In this document: positions 42,136 through 50,936 of the stretch, in pieces
Layout: every line of letters starts with the position of its first letter
How positions within the stretch are numbered: the first letter of the stretch is position 1
Origin: Solirubrobacterales bacterium
GTDB taxonomy: Bacteria; Actinomycetota; Thermoleophilia; Solirubrobacterales; 70-9
NCBI GenBank assembly: GCA_025964255.1
Contig: JAOPZF010000133.1
Location: forward strand, 1-51,696
Reading direction: 5' to 3'
DNA length: 51,696 bases
Program-made: the position numbers and the translations under genes
The notes under the pieces: generated by a model
What the model saw: the letters and a program-made list of their open reading frames with translations, nothing else
The model's database searches: none
Told to the model about the DNA's origin: nothing

Positions 42136-43500
42136 CTAAACCGCCGATGAATGGTCGTCCAGCGGGACGGATCGGTCATCGAGCGGCAACGCCAGGATGA
42201 CCGTCGACCCTTCGGCCCAGGCGCGACCGCCGTGTCGCTCGGCCGTCGCCCGCACGATCGCGAGGCCGAGGCCCGAGCCGGGCGCCCCGGTCCCGGCTCC
42301 GCGCCAGAAGCGGCCGAAGGCGTCCTCCTCGGTCCCGGGTTCGAAGCCCGCGCCTTGGTCGGTCACGACGACCCGCGCCTCGTCTCCCTCGCGCCGCAGC
42401 GTGACCCGCACCTCGCCGCCCGCCGGCCCGTGACGCTCGGCGTTGTCGAGCAGGTTGCCCAGGGCGCGGGCGAGTCCCTCGGGGTCCCCGCTCACGACCA
42501 CCGATCCGTCGAGCTCGGCGACCACTCCCTCGCGCCCGGCCACCGAGTCACGGACGAGCTCGTCCAGGCGCAGTGGCCCGAGCGGGAGCTCGGGAGCCGA
42601 CTCGCGCTCCAACGCGAGCAGGTCCTCGACCAGGCGCCCGAGCCGCTCCGCGTCTGATTCGAGGTCGGCGATCACCTCCGGGTCGGCGCCGTGCCGCGCC
42701 ACATACTCGACGTTGCCGCGCAGGCTGGTCAGCGGCGTGCGCAGCTCGTGGCTCGCGTCGGCGAGCAGTCGGCGTTCGCGTTCGCGCGCCGCCGCAAGGC
42801 CTCCGAGCATCCCGTTCAGGGTCTCCGCGAGCTCCCTCACCTCCGACGGCCCGGCCGGCTCGGCGAGACGCCGCCCCGGATCCTCGGTGCGGGCGATCGT
42901 CGCCGCCGAGGTGGAGAGGTCACGCAGCGGCCGCGTGCCGCGGCGGGTGAGGAAGGCCGCGAGCCCGCCGCCGATGACCACCGCCCCGATCCCGCAGAGA
43001 ATCAGGACCAGGCCGAGACGGTGCTCGGTCTCGTCGATGTCGGCATTGCTGCCGGCGACCAGGACGACGCCACCCGAGGCCGGGCCGCCGGCGTCGGCGA
43101 TCGGGGCGGCGAAGATGCGGATCGATTCGCCGTCGAGTTCGGCGTCGGCGAACGCGGTGTCGCCGCGGCGGGCGGTCGGGTCGGCGGCCGTCCGCGGCAG
43201 CAGCTTTGCCCCCAGGGACAGTGAGCGGGCGACGATCGCCCCTTCGCGGTCGAGCACCTCGACGCTCAGCTGATGGCCGGAGAGTGGCGATTCGAGCGTC
43301 CCCGGCGCGCGCAGGAGGGCCGGCGCCGAGACGGCCAGGCGGGCGACGTCGGTGGCGCGCTGACGCAGGCTCTGGTCGAGCGAGGCGTGCATCCGGTCGC
43401 TGACCACCACCCGCGCCGCGATCCCGAAGACCAGCACCGCGAGGGCGACCGCGGCGACCGCGGCGACGGTCAGGCGGAAGCTGAGGCTGTGGACCCTCAC
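42136..43500 (-). CDS. Sensor histidine kinase
   Basis: The 454-residue kinase has two membrane helices (about 12-32 and 163-185) around an extracytoplasmic sensor region. HAMP, HisKA with phospho-acceptor His251 (DASHELRTPLTS) and HATPase (LDNAERHGPAGG, DQGAGFEPG, GSGLGLAI) follow. GTG 43500 overlaps the regulator stop by 4 nt. It is part of an operon with the ABC exporter and LolA-like genes upstream, so it probably senses envelope stress or the exported substrate. Confidence 0.94.
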   Translation of the reverse strand: MRVHSLSFRLTVAAVAAVALAVLVFGIAARVVVSDRMHASLDQSLRQRATDVARLAVSAPALLRAPGTLESPLSGHQLSVEVLDREGAIVARSLSLGAKLLPRTAADPTARRGDTAFADAELDGESIRIFAAPIADAGGPASGGVVLVAGSNADIDETEHRLGLVLILCGIGAVVIGGGLAAFLTRRGTRPLRDLSTSAATIARTEDPGRRLAEPAGPSEVRELAETLNGMLGGLAAARERERRLLADASHELRTPLTSLRGNVEYVARHGADPEVIADLESDAERLGRLVEDLLALERESAPELPLGPLRLDELVRDSVAGREGVVAELDGSVVVSGDPEGLARALGNLLDNAERHGPAGGEVRVTLRREGDEARVVVTDQGAGFEPGTEEDAFGRFWRGAGTGAPGSGLGLAIVRATAERHGGRAWAEGSTVILALPLDDRSVPLDDHSSAV

Positions 43501-44156
43501 GGAGCGAGTATGAAGCCGACCCCACGCACCGTCCTGATCGTCTCGGGGTCCCCCAGCTTGTGGCGGACCCGCGCGACGTAACGGTCGACGAGGTTGTCGG
43601 TCCCGGCGCCTCCCCAGATCGCCTCGATGGCGGCATCGCGGGAGAGGACGGTGCGCGGGTCGCGCAGCAGCAGCTCGAGCAGCTGCCCCTCGCGCGCGGT
43701 GAGCTGCACCGCCGGGCCGCCACCGACCGCGACGGTGGCGGTCGCCGTGTCGAGGACGATCTCCCCGTGGGCGAGGCGCTCGCTGCGGTCGGAGCCACGG
43801 CGGGTCAGCGCCCGCAGCCGTGCGACCACCTCGGCGATCGCGAACGGCTTCACCACGTAGTCGTCGGCCCCCGACTCGAGGCCCCGCACCCGGTCGGCGA
43901 TCGAGTCACGGGCGGTCAGCATCAGGACGCCGCCGGTGAGGCCCTTGGCGCGCAGCCGCCGGCAGACCTCGAAGCCGCTCAGCCCCGGCATCGACACGTC
44001 GAGCACGACCAGGTCCGGCGCGGTGCGCTCGGCGAGCGCCAGTGCCGTGCCGCCGTCGGCGGCGCCGGCGATCTCGAAGCCCTCGGCACCGAGGCTGCGC
44101 TCGAGCATCCGCCGCACCGCGGCGTCGTCCTCGACGATCAGCAGCCGCTCAGTCAC
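43497..44156 (-). CDS. OmpR-family response regulator
   Basis: The 219-residue regulator has a receiver (EDD at 9-11, phospho-acceptor Asp53 in VVLDVSMPG, Lys in VVKPF) and an OmpR winged helix ending IRTVRGVGFILAP. The GTG overlaps the permease stop by 8 nt and its own stop overlaps the kinase start. It therefore belongs to one tightly coupled unit with the exporter. Confidence 0.94.
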   Translation of the reverse strand: MTERLLIVEDDAAVRRMLERSLGAEGFEIAGAADGGTALALAERTAPDLVVLDVSMPGLSGFEVCRRLRAKGLTGGVLMLTARDSIADRVRGLESGADDYVVKPFAIAEVVARLRALTRRGSDRSERLAHGEIVLDTATATVAVGGGPAVQLTAREGQLLELLLRDPRTVLSRDAAIEAIWGGAGTDNLVDRYVARVRHKLGDPETIRTVRGVGFILAP

Positions 44157-44967
44157 CGGCGACGTCGCGGCGCAGGAAGACCAGCGCGGCGGCGAACAGG
44201 GCGGGCACCGCGTAGATCGCGCAGACCCAGAGGGCCCGGATCACAGGCGTCCAGTCGACCGGAGAGCGCAAGAACCCCTGCCAGGCGTTGAACTGGGTGC
44301 TGAGGAGGTACGGATGGATCCCGCCGAGGCCGGGCAGGATGCCGATCAGCTGGACCAGCAGCGAGAACATCAGGGTGCCGACGATCGCCGCCGCGCTGTT
44401 GCGGAAGACGGTCGAGAAGAGCAGCCCGATCGAGGCGATCGCCAGGATCGGGACCAGGTAGAAGAGCAGGCTGAGCCCGACCAGGCCGAGCCCTTCGCTC
44501 GCCGAGACCTCCGTGCCGGAGAGCGTGGTGATCGAGTTGAACCCGGAGGCGATGATCCCCGCGACGAGTGCGACCGCGCCGGTGACCGCGATCGCCGCGA
44601 TCGCGTAGGTGAAGGTGGCGAGCGTCTTGCCGGCGAAGATCTGCTGGCGCTCGACCGAGCGCGTGAGGATCGTCTTCAGCGTCTGGTGGCGATCCTCGGC
44701 GGCGACGATGTCCCCGGCGACCAGCGCGGTGATCAACGGGAACATCCAGACCGAGCCGAAGAGCAAGAGGACGAGCGGCACCGCCAGCCCGGTGCTGTGC
44801 AGGTAGCGGCCGAAGGAGACGTCTTCGGGCTGGCCGTTCTGGGTGACCAGGGCGACGACGAAGATGATCGGCACGATCGCCGCGGCGCCGAGGCCGAGGT
44901 AGGTGCGCTTCTGGGCGCGCAGCTTGCGCAGCTCCCAGCGGTAGACGGTGAGGACGCCCGGGGTCAC
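44149..44967 (-). CDS. ABC-2-type transporter permease
   Basis: This 272-residue permease has about six helices and begins YRWELRKLRAQKRTYLG. The segment ITALVAGDIVAAEDRHQTLKTILTRSVERQQIFAGK matches the permease at 38,171 closely, showing common ancestry. GTG 44967 overlaps the ATPase stop by 4 nt. The substrate is unknown. Confidence 0.9.
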   Translation of the reverse strand: MTPGVLTVYRWELRKLRAQKRTYLGLGAAAIVPIIFVVALVTQNGQPEDVSFGRYLHSTGLAVPLVLLLFGSVWMFPLITALVAGDIVAAEDRHQTLKTILTRSVERQQIFAGKTLATFTYAIAAIAVTGAVALVAGIIASGFNSITTLSGTEVSASEGLGLVGLSLLFYLVPILAIASIGLLFSTVFRNSAAAIVGTLMFSLLVQLIGILPGLGGIHPYLLSTQFNAWQGFLRSPVDWTPVIRALWVCAIYAVPALFAAALVFLRRDVAGD

Positions 44968-45938
44968 GCCTGCGCCGGCTCCGGGTCGGGTTCGGCGGAG
45001 GTCGACCCCGCCGAGTCGTCCTCGGTGAGGCTGAAGAAGAGGTCCTCGAGGGTCGCGTGGCGCCGGCTCAGCTCCTCGATCAGAGCTCCCGACTCGACCA
45101 GGGACAGCGAGAGCGCGCCGACCGCGCCCGGTCCGGCGGCGCTGAAGGTGAGGCCGCCGTCCGCCGCCGGGCGGACCTCGGAGATCCCGGTCTGAGCCTC
45201 CGCGACCCGTCGGGCTACCCCGTCGGCGCTCGTCCGCAGTTGGTAGCCGTCGCCCGCCTGTGCGCGCAGGTCGTCGAGCCGCCCCTGGTAGGCGACCCGC
45301 CCGGAACGGACGATCGCCACCCGGTTGCAGACTTCTTCGACCTCGGTCAGCAGGTGACTCGATAGCAGCACGGTCATGCCGCTGGCCGAGAGCTGGCGGA
45401 TCAGGTCGCGCATGTCGCGCATCCCGCCCGGGTCGAGCCCCGTGGCCGGCTCGTCGAGCATCAGCAGGCGCGGCTTACGGAGCAGCGCCGCGGCGATGCC
45501 GAGGCGCTGGCGCATCCCATGCGAGTAGCCGCCGACGCGGTCCTTGGCGCGGTCGGAGAGGCCGACGGTGGACAAGGACTCCTCGATCCGCGAGGCAGCC
45601 TCGTCGCCGTCGAGCGCCGCGAGGAGACGCAGATTCTCGCGCCCGTTCAGGTAGGGGTAGAAGGACGGCGCTTCGACGAAGCCGGCGACGCCCTCGAGCG
45701 CCTTCACGCTGACCTGGGGGTCGCGGCCGAAGAGCCGCACCGTGCCGGCGCTCGGGCGGATCAGCCCGAGCATCATCCGCAGCGACGTCGTCTTTCCCGC
45801 CCCGTTCGGGCCGAGGTAGCCGAAGACATCCCCGGCCTCGACGGTCAGGTCGACCTGGTCGACGGCGACCAGATCGCCGTAGCGCTTGACCAGGCCCCTG
45901 ACCTCGATCGGGGCCTGCTGTGGCATCACCTGCGGCAC
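44964..45938 (-). CDS. ABC transporter ATP-binding protein
   Basis: This 324-residue ATPase has Walker A GPNGAGKTT, signature YSHGMRQRLG, Walker B LLMLDEPATGLDP and switch His in LLSSHLL, with a C-terminal domain ending in an acidic tail. It pairs with the permease downstream. GTG 45938 is used; ATG 45926 is an alternative. It lies 15 bp after the LolA-like lipoprotein-sorting gene. Confidence 0.92.
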   Translation of the reverse strand: MPQVMPQQAPIEVRGLVKRYGDLVAVDQVDLTVEAGDVFGYLGPNGAGKTTSLRMMLGLIRPSAGTVRLFGRDPQVSVKALEGVAGFVEAPSFYPYLNGRENLRLLAALDGDEAASRIEESLSTVGLSDRAKDRVGGYSHGMRQRLGIAAALLRKPRLLMLDEPATGLDPGGMRDMRDLIRQLSASGMTVLLSSHLLTEVEEVCNRVAIVRSGRVAYQGRLDDLRAQAGDGYQLRTSADGVARRVAEAQTGISEVRPAADGGLTFSAAGPGAVGALSLSLVESGALIEELSRRHATLEDLFFSLTEDDSAGSTSAEPDPEPAQA

Positions 45939-45953
45939 CAGGGTCGTGTCCGC

Positions 45954-47129
45954 CTAGAGGCCGCGGGCCGCGGCCTCCACCGCGGCGGGCGGCACCGAGC
46001 CGATGACGATGTAATCGACGCCTTCGCGGCTGAAGCGGAGCGCCGAGCCGAGGGCGGTGTCGAGCTCTTCGCCCTTGACGTCGCCGATCACGACCTTCGG
46101 CAGGCCGAGTTCGCCTTCTTCGCCGCCGGCTTCTTCGCCGGCCGGTTCGGACTTCGACTCGATCACGGCGATCCCGCCGAGGCCCTTGCCGTAGGTGACG
46201 AGCGCGGCGGTCTTGCCGTCGACTTCGATCGCGCGGACCTCCGACTGCGGCAGCCCGGCCAGCGACTGCGGAGCGGCGAGCGGGAAATCGACCGCGGCGC
46301 CGACGGCCGCCGCGCCCACCGCTTTGGTCGGATTGCCGTGCGGACCCTTCACTTCGGCGGGCGATAGGTCGATGACTTTGGCTTCGGCGGGCGGCGAGAT
46401 GTCGAAGACCGATTCGGACACCGATTCGAAGGAGACGCCGGTGGCTTCCAGCTCGAGCACCGGAGAGGAGCTTTCGCTGGAGTAGACGGCGGCGCGCAAC
46501 GGGATCCCGTTGATGGCGTCCCAGGCGAGCTCGACCCGGCCGAGCAGGCCGCCGTCGTGACTCGGAGCCGCCTGCACGGTGTAGGCCGCCTTGCCCGCGA
46601 CGTCGGAGGGGATCGCGCCGCTCAGTTCGACGTGCTTGCCGAGGTGGTCGATCTCCTGCTGGATCTTGGCGATCGATGGGATCGCCCCTTCGCCGCCTTC
46701 GTCTTCTTCTTCCGGCAGCGTCCCTTCGTAGACGGTTTCCGAGGTGCCGTCGTAGACCTGGAAGTGGCTGCCTTCGATCAGCACCTGGCTGTCGTTGCCG
46801 CTTTCTTCGGCCTGCAGCTCGAGCCGCAGCTTGCCGCCGCCCGCGGGCGAGGCCCAGAGCCTGCCGGTGGCGCCGGCCAGGATCGGGTCTTTGCCTTCGA
46901 GGCTCGAGGCGTCGATCAAGTTGTTGGTGAAGTGGACTTCGGCGCTGATGCCCGGCACGCTCGGCGCTTCGAGCGCGTCGTGGACGGCGTTCGCGAGCGG
47001 CTTGGCGGGCGGCTTCGGCCCCCCACCCGAGGTGGCGAGCGCGACGGCGGTGCCGCCGATCACGAGGACCAGCGCGAGGGCGCAGATCGAGAGAAGTCGG
47101 CGGGTAGAGATGCGGCGAAGAAAGTTCAA
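45954..47129 (-). CDS. Membrane-anchored LolA/RseB-like protein
   Basis: From TTG 47129, which has AGGAGG 5 nt upstream, the 391-residue protein has a signal-anchor helix (about 11-33). The extracytoplasmic region resembles LolA/RseB-like lipid-binding folds (LWASPAGGGKLRLELQ, FQVYDGTSETVYEG, YTVQAAPSHDGGLLGRVELAWD). Such domains bind lipids or lipoproteins and can signal to kinases or sigma factors. It is the first gene of the operon with exporter, regulator and kinase, so it may be the sensor or cargo protein. Glu is largely GAA. Confidence 0.78.
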   Translation of the reverse strand: MNFLRRISTRRLLSICALALVLVIGGTAVALATSGGGPKPPAKPLANAVHDALEAPSVPGISAEVHFTNNLIDASSLEGKDPILAGATGRLWASPAGGGKLRLELQAEESGNDSQVLIEGSHFQVYDGTSETVYEGTLPEEEDEGGEGAIPSIAKIQQEIDHLGKHVELSGAIPSDVAGKAAYTVQAAPSHDGGLLGRVELAWDAINGIPLRAAVYSSESSSPVLELEATGVSFESVSESVFDISPPAEAKVIDLSPAEVKGPHGNPTKAVGAAAVGAAVDFPLAAPQSLAGLPQSEVRAIEVDGKTAALVTYGKGLGGIAVIESKSEPAGEEAGGEEGELGLPKVVIGDVKGEELDTALGSALRFSREGVDYIVIGSVPPAAVEAAARGL

Positions 47130-47177
47130 AGCGGCCTCCTGGTGAAACTGGGACCGTTCGAGCGTAGGCACGCTCCG

Positions 47178-47191
47178 TGAAAGAACTCTGA
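47178..47191. promoter_or_regulatory. TGAGAG-type element TGAAAG-AA-CTCTGA
   Basis: Differs at two positions from the palindrome at 29,131 and has the same AA centre. It lies 49 bp upstream of the LolA-like start, in the promoter region of the exporter/two-component operon. Confidence 0.4.
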
Positions 47192-47199
47192 CAGTTGCC

Positions 47200-47922
47200 C
47201 TACCCCGGCCGTAAGGGCAGCGGTTCGCGGAAGGCGGCGTCGGCGGCCGACGCGCTCAGGTGCCCGTTGACGACCAACTGATCGAGCACGTGCCGCTGGC
47301 GCAGGCGAGCGAGCGGGAGATCGCGAAGCGGGTCATAGGTGCTGGGTGCCTGTGGCAGGCCCGCCAGCAGCGAGGCCTCACCCCAGGTGAGCCGGCGCGG
47401 TGAGACGCCGAAGTAGCCGCGGGCGGCGGCCACGGCGCCCCAGTAGCCGTTGCCGTAGTAGATCGAGTTCAGGTACATGGTGAGCACCTGTTCGTGGGAG
47501 TAGGCGAGTGAGAGCTTCACCCCGAGCCCGATCTCTTCGAGCGTCCCGACGACCCCGGCACCGTGCGGGTAGAGCTGCTTGGCAAGCTGCTGGGGGATCG
47601 TGCTGCCGCCCGGATCTTCGCTCGTCCCCACCGCGGCCACGGCGGCACGCCCGGCGCCGCTCGTCACGTTGAAGAAGACGTTGTCGTAGAAGTTCTCGTC
47701 CTCGGTCGAGACGACGGCAATCGCGAGCCGTTGCGGCGGCGGCGGCGCCAGGGCGCGACCGCCGTGCCGGGCGAGGATCGCGTCGACCCGCGCTTCGGCG
47801 TCGCCGACGCCGGGCAGCGTCGCAAGGAAGATCGCGGCGGCGGCGAGCAGCGCGACGAGAATGGCGACCGCGGCGCCGAGGACCAGGCTCAGCCGTCGAT
47901 GGCGGCGAAGCCACTCCCTCAA
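47200..47922 (-). CDS. Monofunctional GT51 peptidoglycan glycosyltransferase-like protein
   Basis: The 240-residue protein has a basic start, one membrane helix (about 10-35) and a GT51 domain only. Motifs are VSTEDENFYDN (catalytic Glu region), GGSTIPQQLAKQL, KLSLAYSHEQVLTMYLNSIYYGNGYWG and the end of the fold. No penicillin-binding transpeptidase domain follows. The His usually found in EDxxFxxHxG is absent. The TTG start overlaps the permease stop (TTGA). It polymerises lipid II glycan chains if active. Confidence 0.82.
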   Translation of the reverse strand: MREWLRRHRRLSLVLGAAVAILVALLAAAAIFLATLPGVGDAEARVDAILARHGGRALAPPPPQRLAIAVVSTEDENFYDNVFFNVTSGAGRAAVAAVGTSEDPGGSTIPQQLAKQLYPHGAGVVGTLEEIGLGVKLSLAYSHEQVLTMYLNSIYYGNGYWGAVAAARGYFGVSPRRLTWGEASLLAGLPQAPSTYDPLRDLPLARLRQRHVLDQLVVNGHLSASAADAAFREPLPLRPG

Positions 47923-48728
47923 GCGTCGCGGCGGACGAGCAGCACCGCGGCGATCGCGAAGGCGATCGCGACGTAGGCGCAGAAGATCCCGAAGCCCGCC
48001 CACGGCGCGAGCGTGCCGGGGTCCGGCGTGATCGTCCAGATCGCCCCGCCGGCGTTGCTCGGCAGGTAGGGATCGATCGAGTTGGCGACGCTGGTCGGCA
48101 GCAGGCCGACGATCGGCGGGAGGACGAAGACGATGCCGGCGAGGGCGGCGATCCCGCCCGCCGTGCTGCGGAGGATCGCGCCGAGGGCGAGCCCGAAGAG
48201 GCCCATCGCGGTGAGGAAGAGCGGCGCGCCGATCAGGGCCCGCAGGACCCCGGCGTGCCCGATCGAGATGTTGATGCCTTCGCCGGCCAGGATCGCCTGC
48301 CCGACCAAGAAGACGATGAACGTCGCGGGCAGGCTGATCGCGAACGCCGTCGCGCCGAAGACGAGCGCCTTCCCCCACAGCACCGGCAGCCGGCGCGGCA
48401 CGGCGGCCATCGTCGAGCGGATCATCCCGGTCGAGTACTCGCCGGTGATCGCCAACACGCCGAGCACGCCGAGCGAGAGCTGGGCGAAGTTGATCCCGGC
48501 GAGGCTGACGGAGAGGGGGTGGAAGTCGGCGCGATCGTGGGCGCTGAGATGAGCCCAGCGCGACTCGAAGACGATGCAGGCGAGGACCCCGATCCCGATC
48601 GCGAGCAGCAGGGTCGCGGCGAGCGCGTAGCGGGTCGAGCGCAGCGAGATCAGCTTCGTCCACTCCGAGCGCACGACGCGCCGTTGCGTCACCGGCTCGA
48701 CGACCAGCGGCATCCGGAACGCCTCCAT
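47919..48728 (-). CDS. ABC-2-type transporter permease
   Basis: The 269-residue permease has about six helices, with SEWTKLISLRSTRYALAAT near the start and ITGEYSTGMIRSTMAAVPRR, the pattern of ABC-2 permeases that often act in resistance or lipid export. It differs in type from the permeases at 38,171 and 44,149. It is co-transcribed with the ATPase upstream, whose stop its start overlaps, and with the GT51 gene downstream. Confidence 0.9.
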   Translation of the reverse strand: MEAFRMPLVVEPVTQRRVVRSEWTKLISLRSTRYALAATLLLAIGIGVLACIVFESRWAHLSAHDRADFHPLSVSLAGINFAQLSLGVLGVLAITGEYSTGMIRSTMAAVPRRLPVLWGKALVFGATAFAISLPATFIVFLVGQAILAGEGINISIGHAGVLRALIGAPLFLTAMGLFGLALGAILRSTAGGIAALAGIVFVLPPIVGLLPTSVANSIDPYLPSNAGGAIWTITPDPGTLAPWAGFGIFCAYVAIAFAIAAVLLVRRDA

Positions 48729-49663
48729 CAGACCGGCGCTCCGGCCGTGGCGAGGGCGCCGTCGCCGGCGCGGTACTCGACCGACTCGCCGGTCATCTCC
48801 ATGAAGGCGTCCTCGAGCGACGCCTGCCGCGGCGCCAGTTCGTAGAGGACGATCCCGCTGACATGGGCGGCGAGGCCGATTTCCTCGGCGTCCATCCCCT
48901 GGACCTCGATCAGGTCCGGTCCCAGCTTGCGGATTCGCACCTCCGGCGCCTCCAGCACCTCGCCGAACCGGCCCGCGTGTGGGGTGCGCACGCGCACCGC
49001 GCTCTTCGAGGCGTCGCGGATCATCTCCCGCACGCCGACGTCGGCGATCAGCTTGCCTTTGCCGATCACGATCAGGTGGTCGGCGGTGAGAGCCATCTCG
49101 CTCATCAGATGGGAGGAGACGAAGACCGTCCGCCCCTCGGCGGCGAGCTCTTTGAGCAGGTTCCGCACCCAGAGGATCCCCTCCGGGTCGAGCCCGTTGA
49201 TCGGCTCGTCGAGCATCACCACGCGCGGATCGGCGAGGAGCGCGGAGGCGATGCCGAGGCGCTGGCGCATCCCCAGGGAGAAGGTCCCGGCGCGCTTGCG
49301 GGCGACGTCGGCGAGGCCGACCAGCTCGATCATCGCCTCGACCCGGTCACGCCCCAGGCCGTGGGTCTGGGCCATCGCCAGGAGATGGTCACGGGCCGAG
49401 CGACCGGTGTGGAAGGAGCTGGCGTCGAGCAGCGCGCCGACCTGGTGCAGCGGCGCCCGGTGATCGCGGTAGCGCTTGCCGTTGACGATCACCGTGCCGT
49501 GGTCGGGCGTGTCGAGACCGAGGATGAGCCGCATCGTGGTCGACTTGCCCGAGCCGTTGGGACCAAGGAAACCGGTGACCAGACCGGGTCGCACGGAGAA
49601 GCCGAGATCGCTGACCGCTGCCTTCTTGCCGTAGCTCTTGCTGACCTCTGTGAGTTCGATCAT
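48728..49663 (-). CDS. ABC transporter ATP-binding protein
   Basis: This ATPase has Walker A GPNGSGKST, signature FSLGMRQRLG, Walker B VVMLDEPINGLDP and switch His in VSSHLM. It resembles BcrA-like ATPases of resistance exporters. ATG 49663 is used; an upstream TTG at 49,675 is possible. It energises the permease downstream. Confidence 0.92.
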   Translation of the reverse strand: MIELTEVSKSYGKKAAVSDLGFSVRPGLVTGFLGPNGSGKSTTMRLILGLDTPDHGTVIVNGKRYRDHRAPLHQVGALLDASSFHTGRSARDHLLAMAQTHGLGRDRVEAMIELVGLADVARKRAGTFSLGMRQRLGIASALLADPRVVMLDEPINGLDPEGILWVRNLLKELAAEGRTVFVSSHLMSEMALTADHLIVIGKGKLIADVGVREMIRDASKSAVRVRTPHAGRFGEVLEAPEVRIRKLGPDLIEVQGMDAEEIGLAAHVSGIVLYELAPRQASLEDAFMEMTGESVEYRAGDGALATAGAPV

Positions 49664-49715
49664 GACGGGCGCCAAGCTAGTTGCACCCTCTTAATCGAGG
49701 ATGAGAGGTGGTGGA

Positions 49716-50936
49716 TCACGTCGCGGAGACCGCCTCGGTGGGCAGGCCGAGCTGCGCCACCCTCTGCGGCAGGTCGACGTGCAGCCAGTGCGAGAGATGC
49801 GCAGGTGGGGTCTCGATGATGATCTCGGTGTAGGCGCCCGCGTCGAGCTCTTCGACGATGTCGTCGTAGGCATTGGAGCTGCACGCCACCCGGCCGGACA
49901 CCTCGGCACCCACCGCATCGCGAAGGCGCGGGATCGCCCGCGCCAGCAGCTCCACACCATCGGCCCCGTCGGGTCCGTCGTGGTCGAAGCCGAGCTTGTC
50001 CGGATCGGGGACGAGCAGCCGGAAGGTGGCCGGCGCGAGGGCCGCGCGGCGACGCACCGCCTCGAGCAGCGCTTCGGTCGGCGCCACCTTGTTGAGGACG
50101 ACGAGCACCGCCGGGCCGGTGCCCAGGGGCGCCGCGACCGGGCCATTGCGGATCACGTCGCGCTTGGAGATCGCCAGGAAGACGACCAGGGCGAGGATCG
50201 TCGAGAGGAAGATGATCGAGGTGACCGTGGTGCCGAGGCCGAGGCCGCCTTCGGCCTTCGGCGAGGCGAGGTAGTCACCGATCGACGCGCCCAGCGGGCG
50301 GGTGAGGATGTAGGCGAGCCAGAAGGAGAGGATCGCGTTCATCCTCAGCGCGAAGTGGCAGAAGGCGATCACCGCGATCGCGCCCGCGAAGATCCCGACG
50401 GTCGGCAGGTAGCCGAAGGCGAGCTTCTCGGAGAGGAGATCTCCTGCCGAGGTGCCGAGGGCGAAGGTGAAGAGGATCGTCGCCCAGTAGAACGCCTCGC
50501 GCCTGGTGGTGACGATGGTGTGGACGGAGAGGGTGCGCTCGCTCCAGTACCAACTGGCGAACACACATATGAGGATCGCGCCGAAGGCGACCGTCGTCGT
50601 TTCCAGCGTGACGCCGTAGTTTTCGACCAGGTTGTCGCTGATCAGGGTGCCGACCACGCTGATCAAGACCACCGCCAGCCAGTAGATCCCGGGGACATAG
50701 CGACGGGACCGGAACTGTGCGACCAGGACCGCGATCAGCACCGCGCCCATGATGTAGGAGGTGTTGGTGAGGCCGAGGCCGAGGTTTTCGTTCAGGTTGT
50801 CGGCGAAGGTCTCCCCCACCGTCGTGCAGAGGATCTTGATCACCCAGAAGTAGGCGGTGATCTCGGGGACCTTGTTGAGCATCCGGCGCCCGTTGCTGGG
50901 CACCGGCGGACGAGGCACTGCGGTGGCTGCGTTCAT
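49716..50936 (-). CDS. COG4705-like membrane protein with a C-terminal soluble domain
   Basis: The 406-residue protein has about eight to ten helices in the first 280 residues. They are arranged as four related units, each with a Gly-rich acidic motif: TTVGETFADNLNE, VVGTLISDNLVEN, ALGTSAGDLLSE and PLGASIGDYLAS. Residues about 285-406 form a soluble alpha/beta domain resembling actinobacterial UspA-like modules (VLVVLNKVAPTEALLEAV, YTEIIIETPPAHLSHWL). The function of COG4705 proteins is not established. Confidence 0.75.
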   Translation of the reverse strand: MNAATAVPRPPVPSNGRRMLNKVPEITAYFWVIKILCTTVGETFADNLNENLGLGLTNTSYIMGAVLIAVLVAQFRSRRYVPGIYWLAVVLISVVGTLISDNLVENYGVTLETTTVAFGAILICVFASWYWSERTLSVHTIVTTRREAFYWATILFTFALGTSAGDLLSEKLAFGYLPTVGIFAGAIAVIAFCHFALRMNAILSFWLAYILTRPLGASIGDYLASPKAEGGLGLGTTVTSIIFLSTILALVVFLAISKRDVIRNGPVAAPLGTGPAVLVVLNKVAPTEALLEAVRRRAALAPATFRLLVPDPDKLGFDHDGPDGADGVELLARAIPRLRDAVGAEVSGRVACSSNAYDDIVEELDAGAYTEIIIETPPAHLSHWLHVDLPQRVAQLGLPTEAVSAT

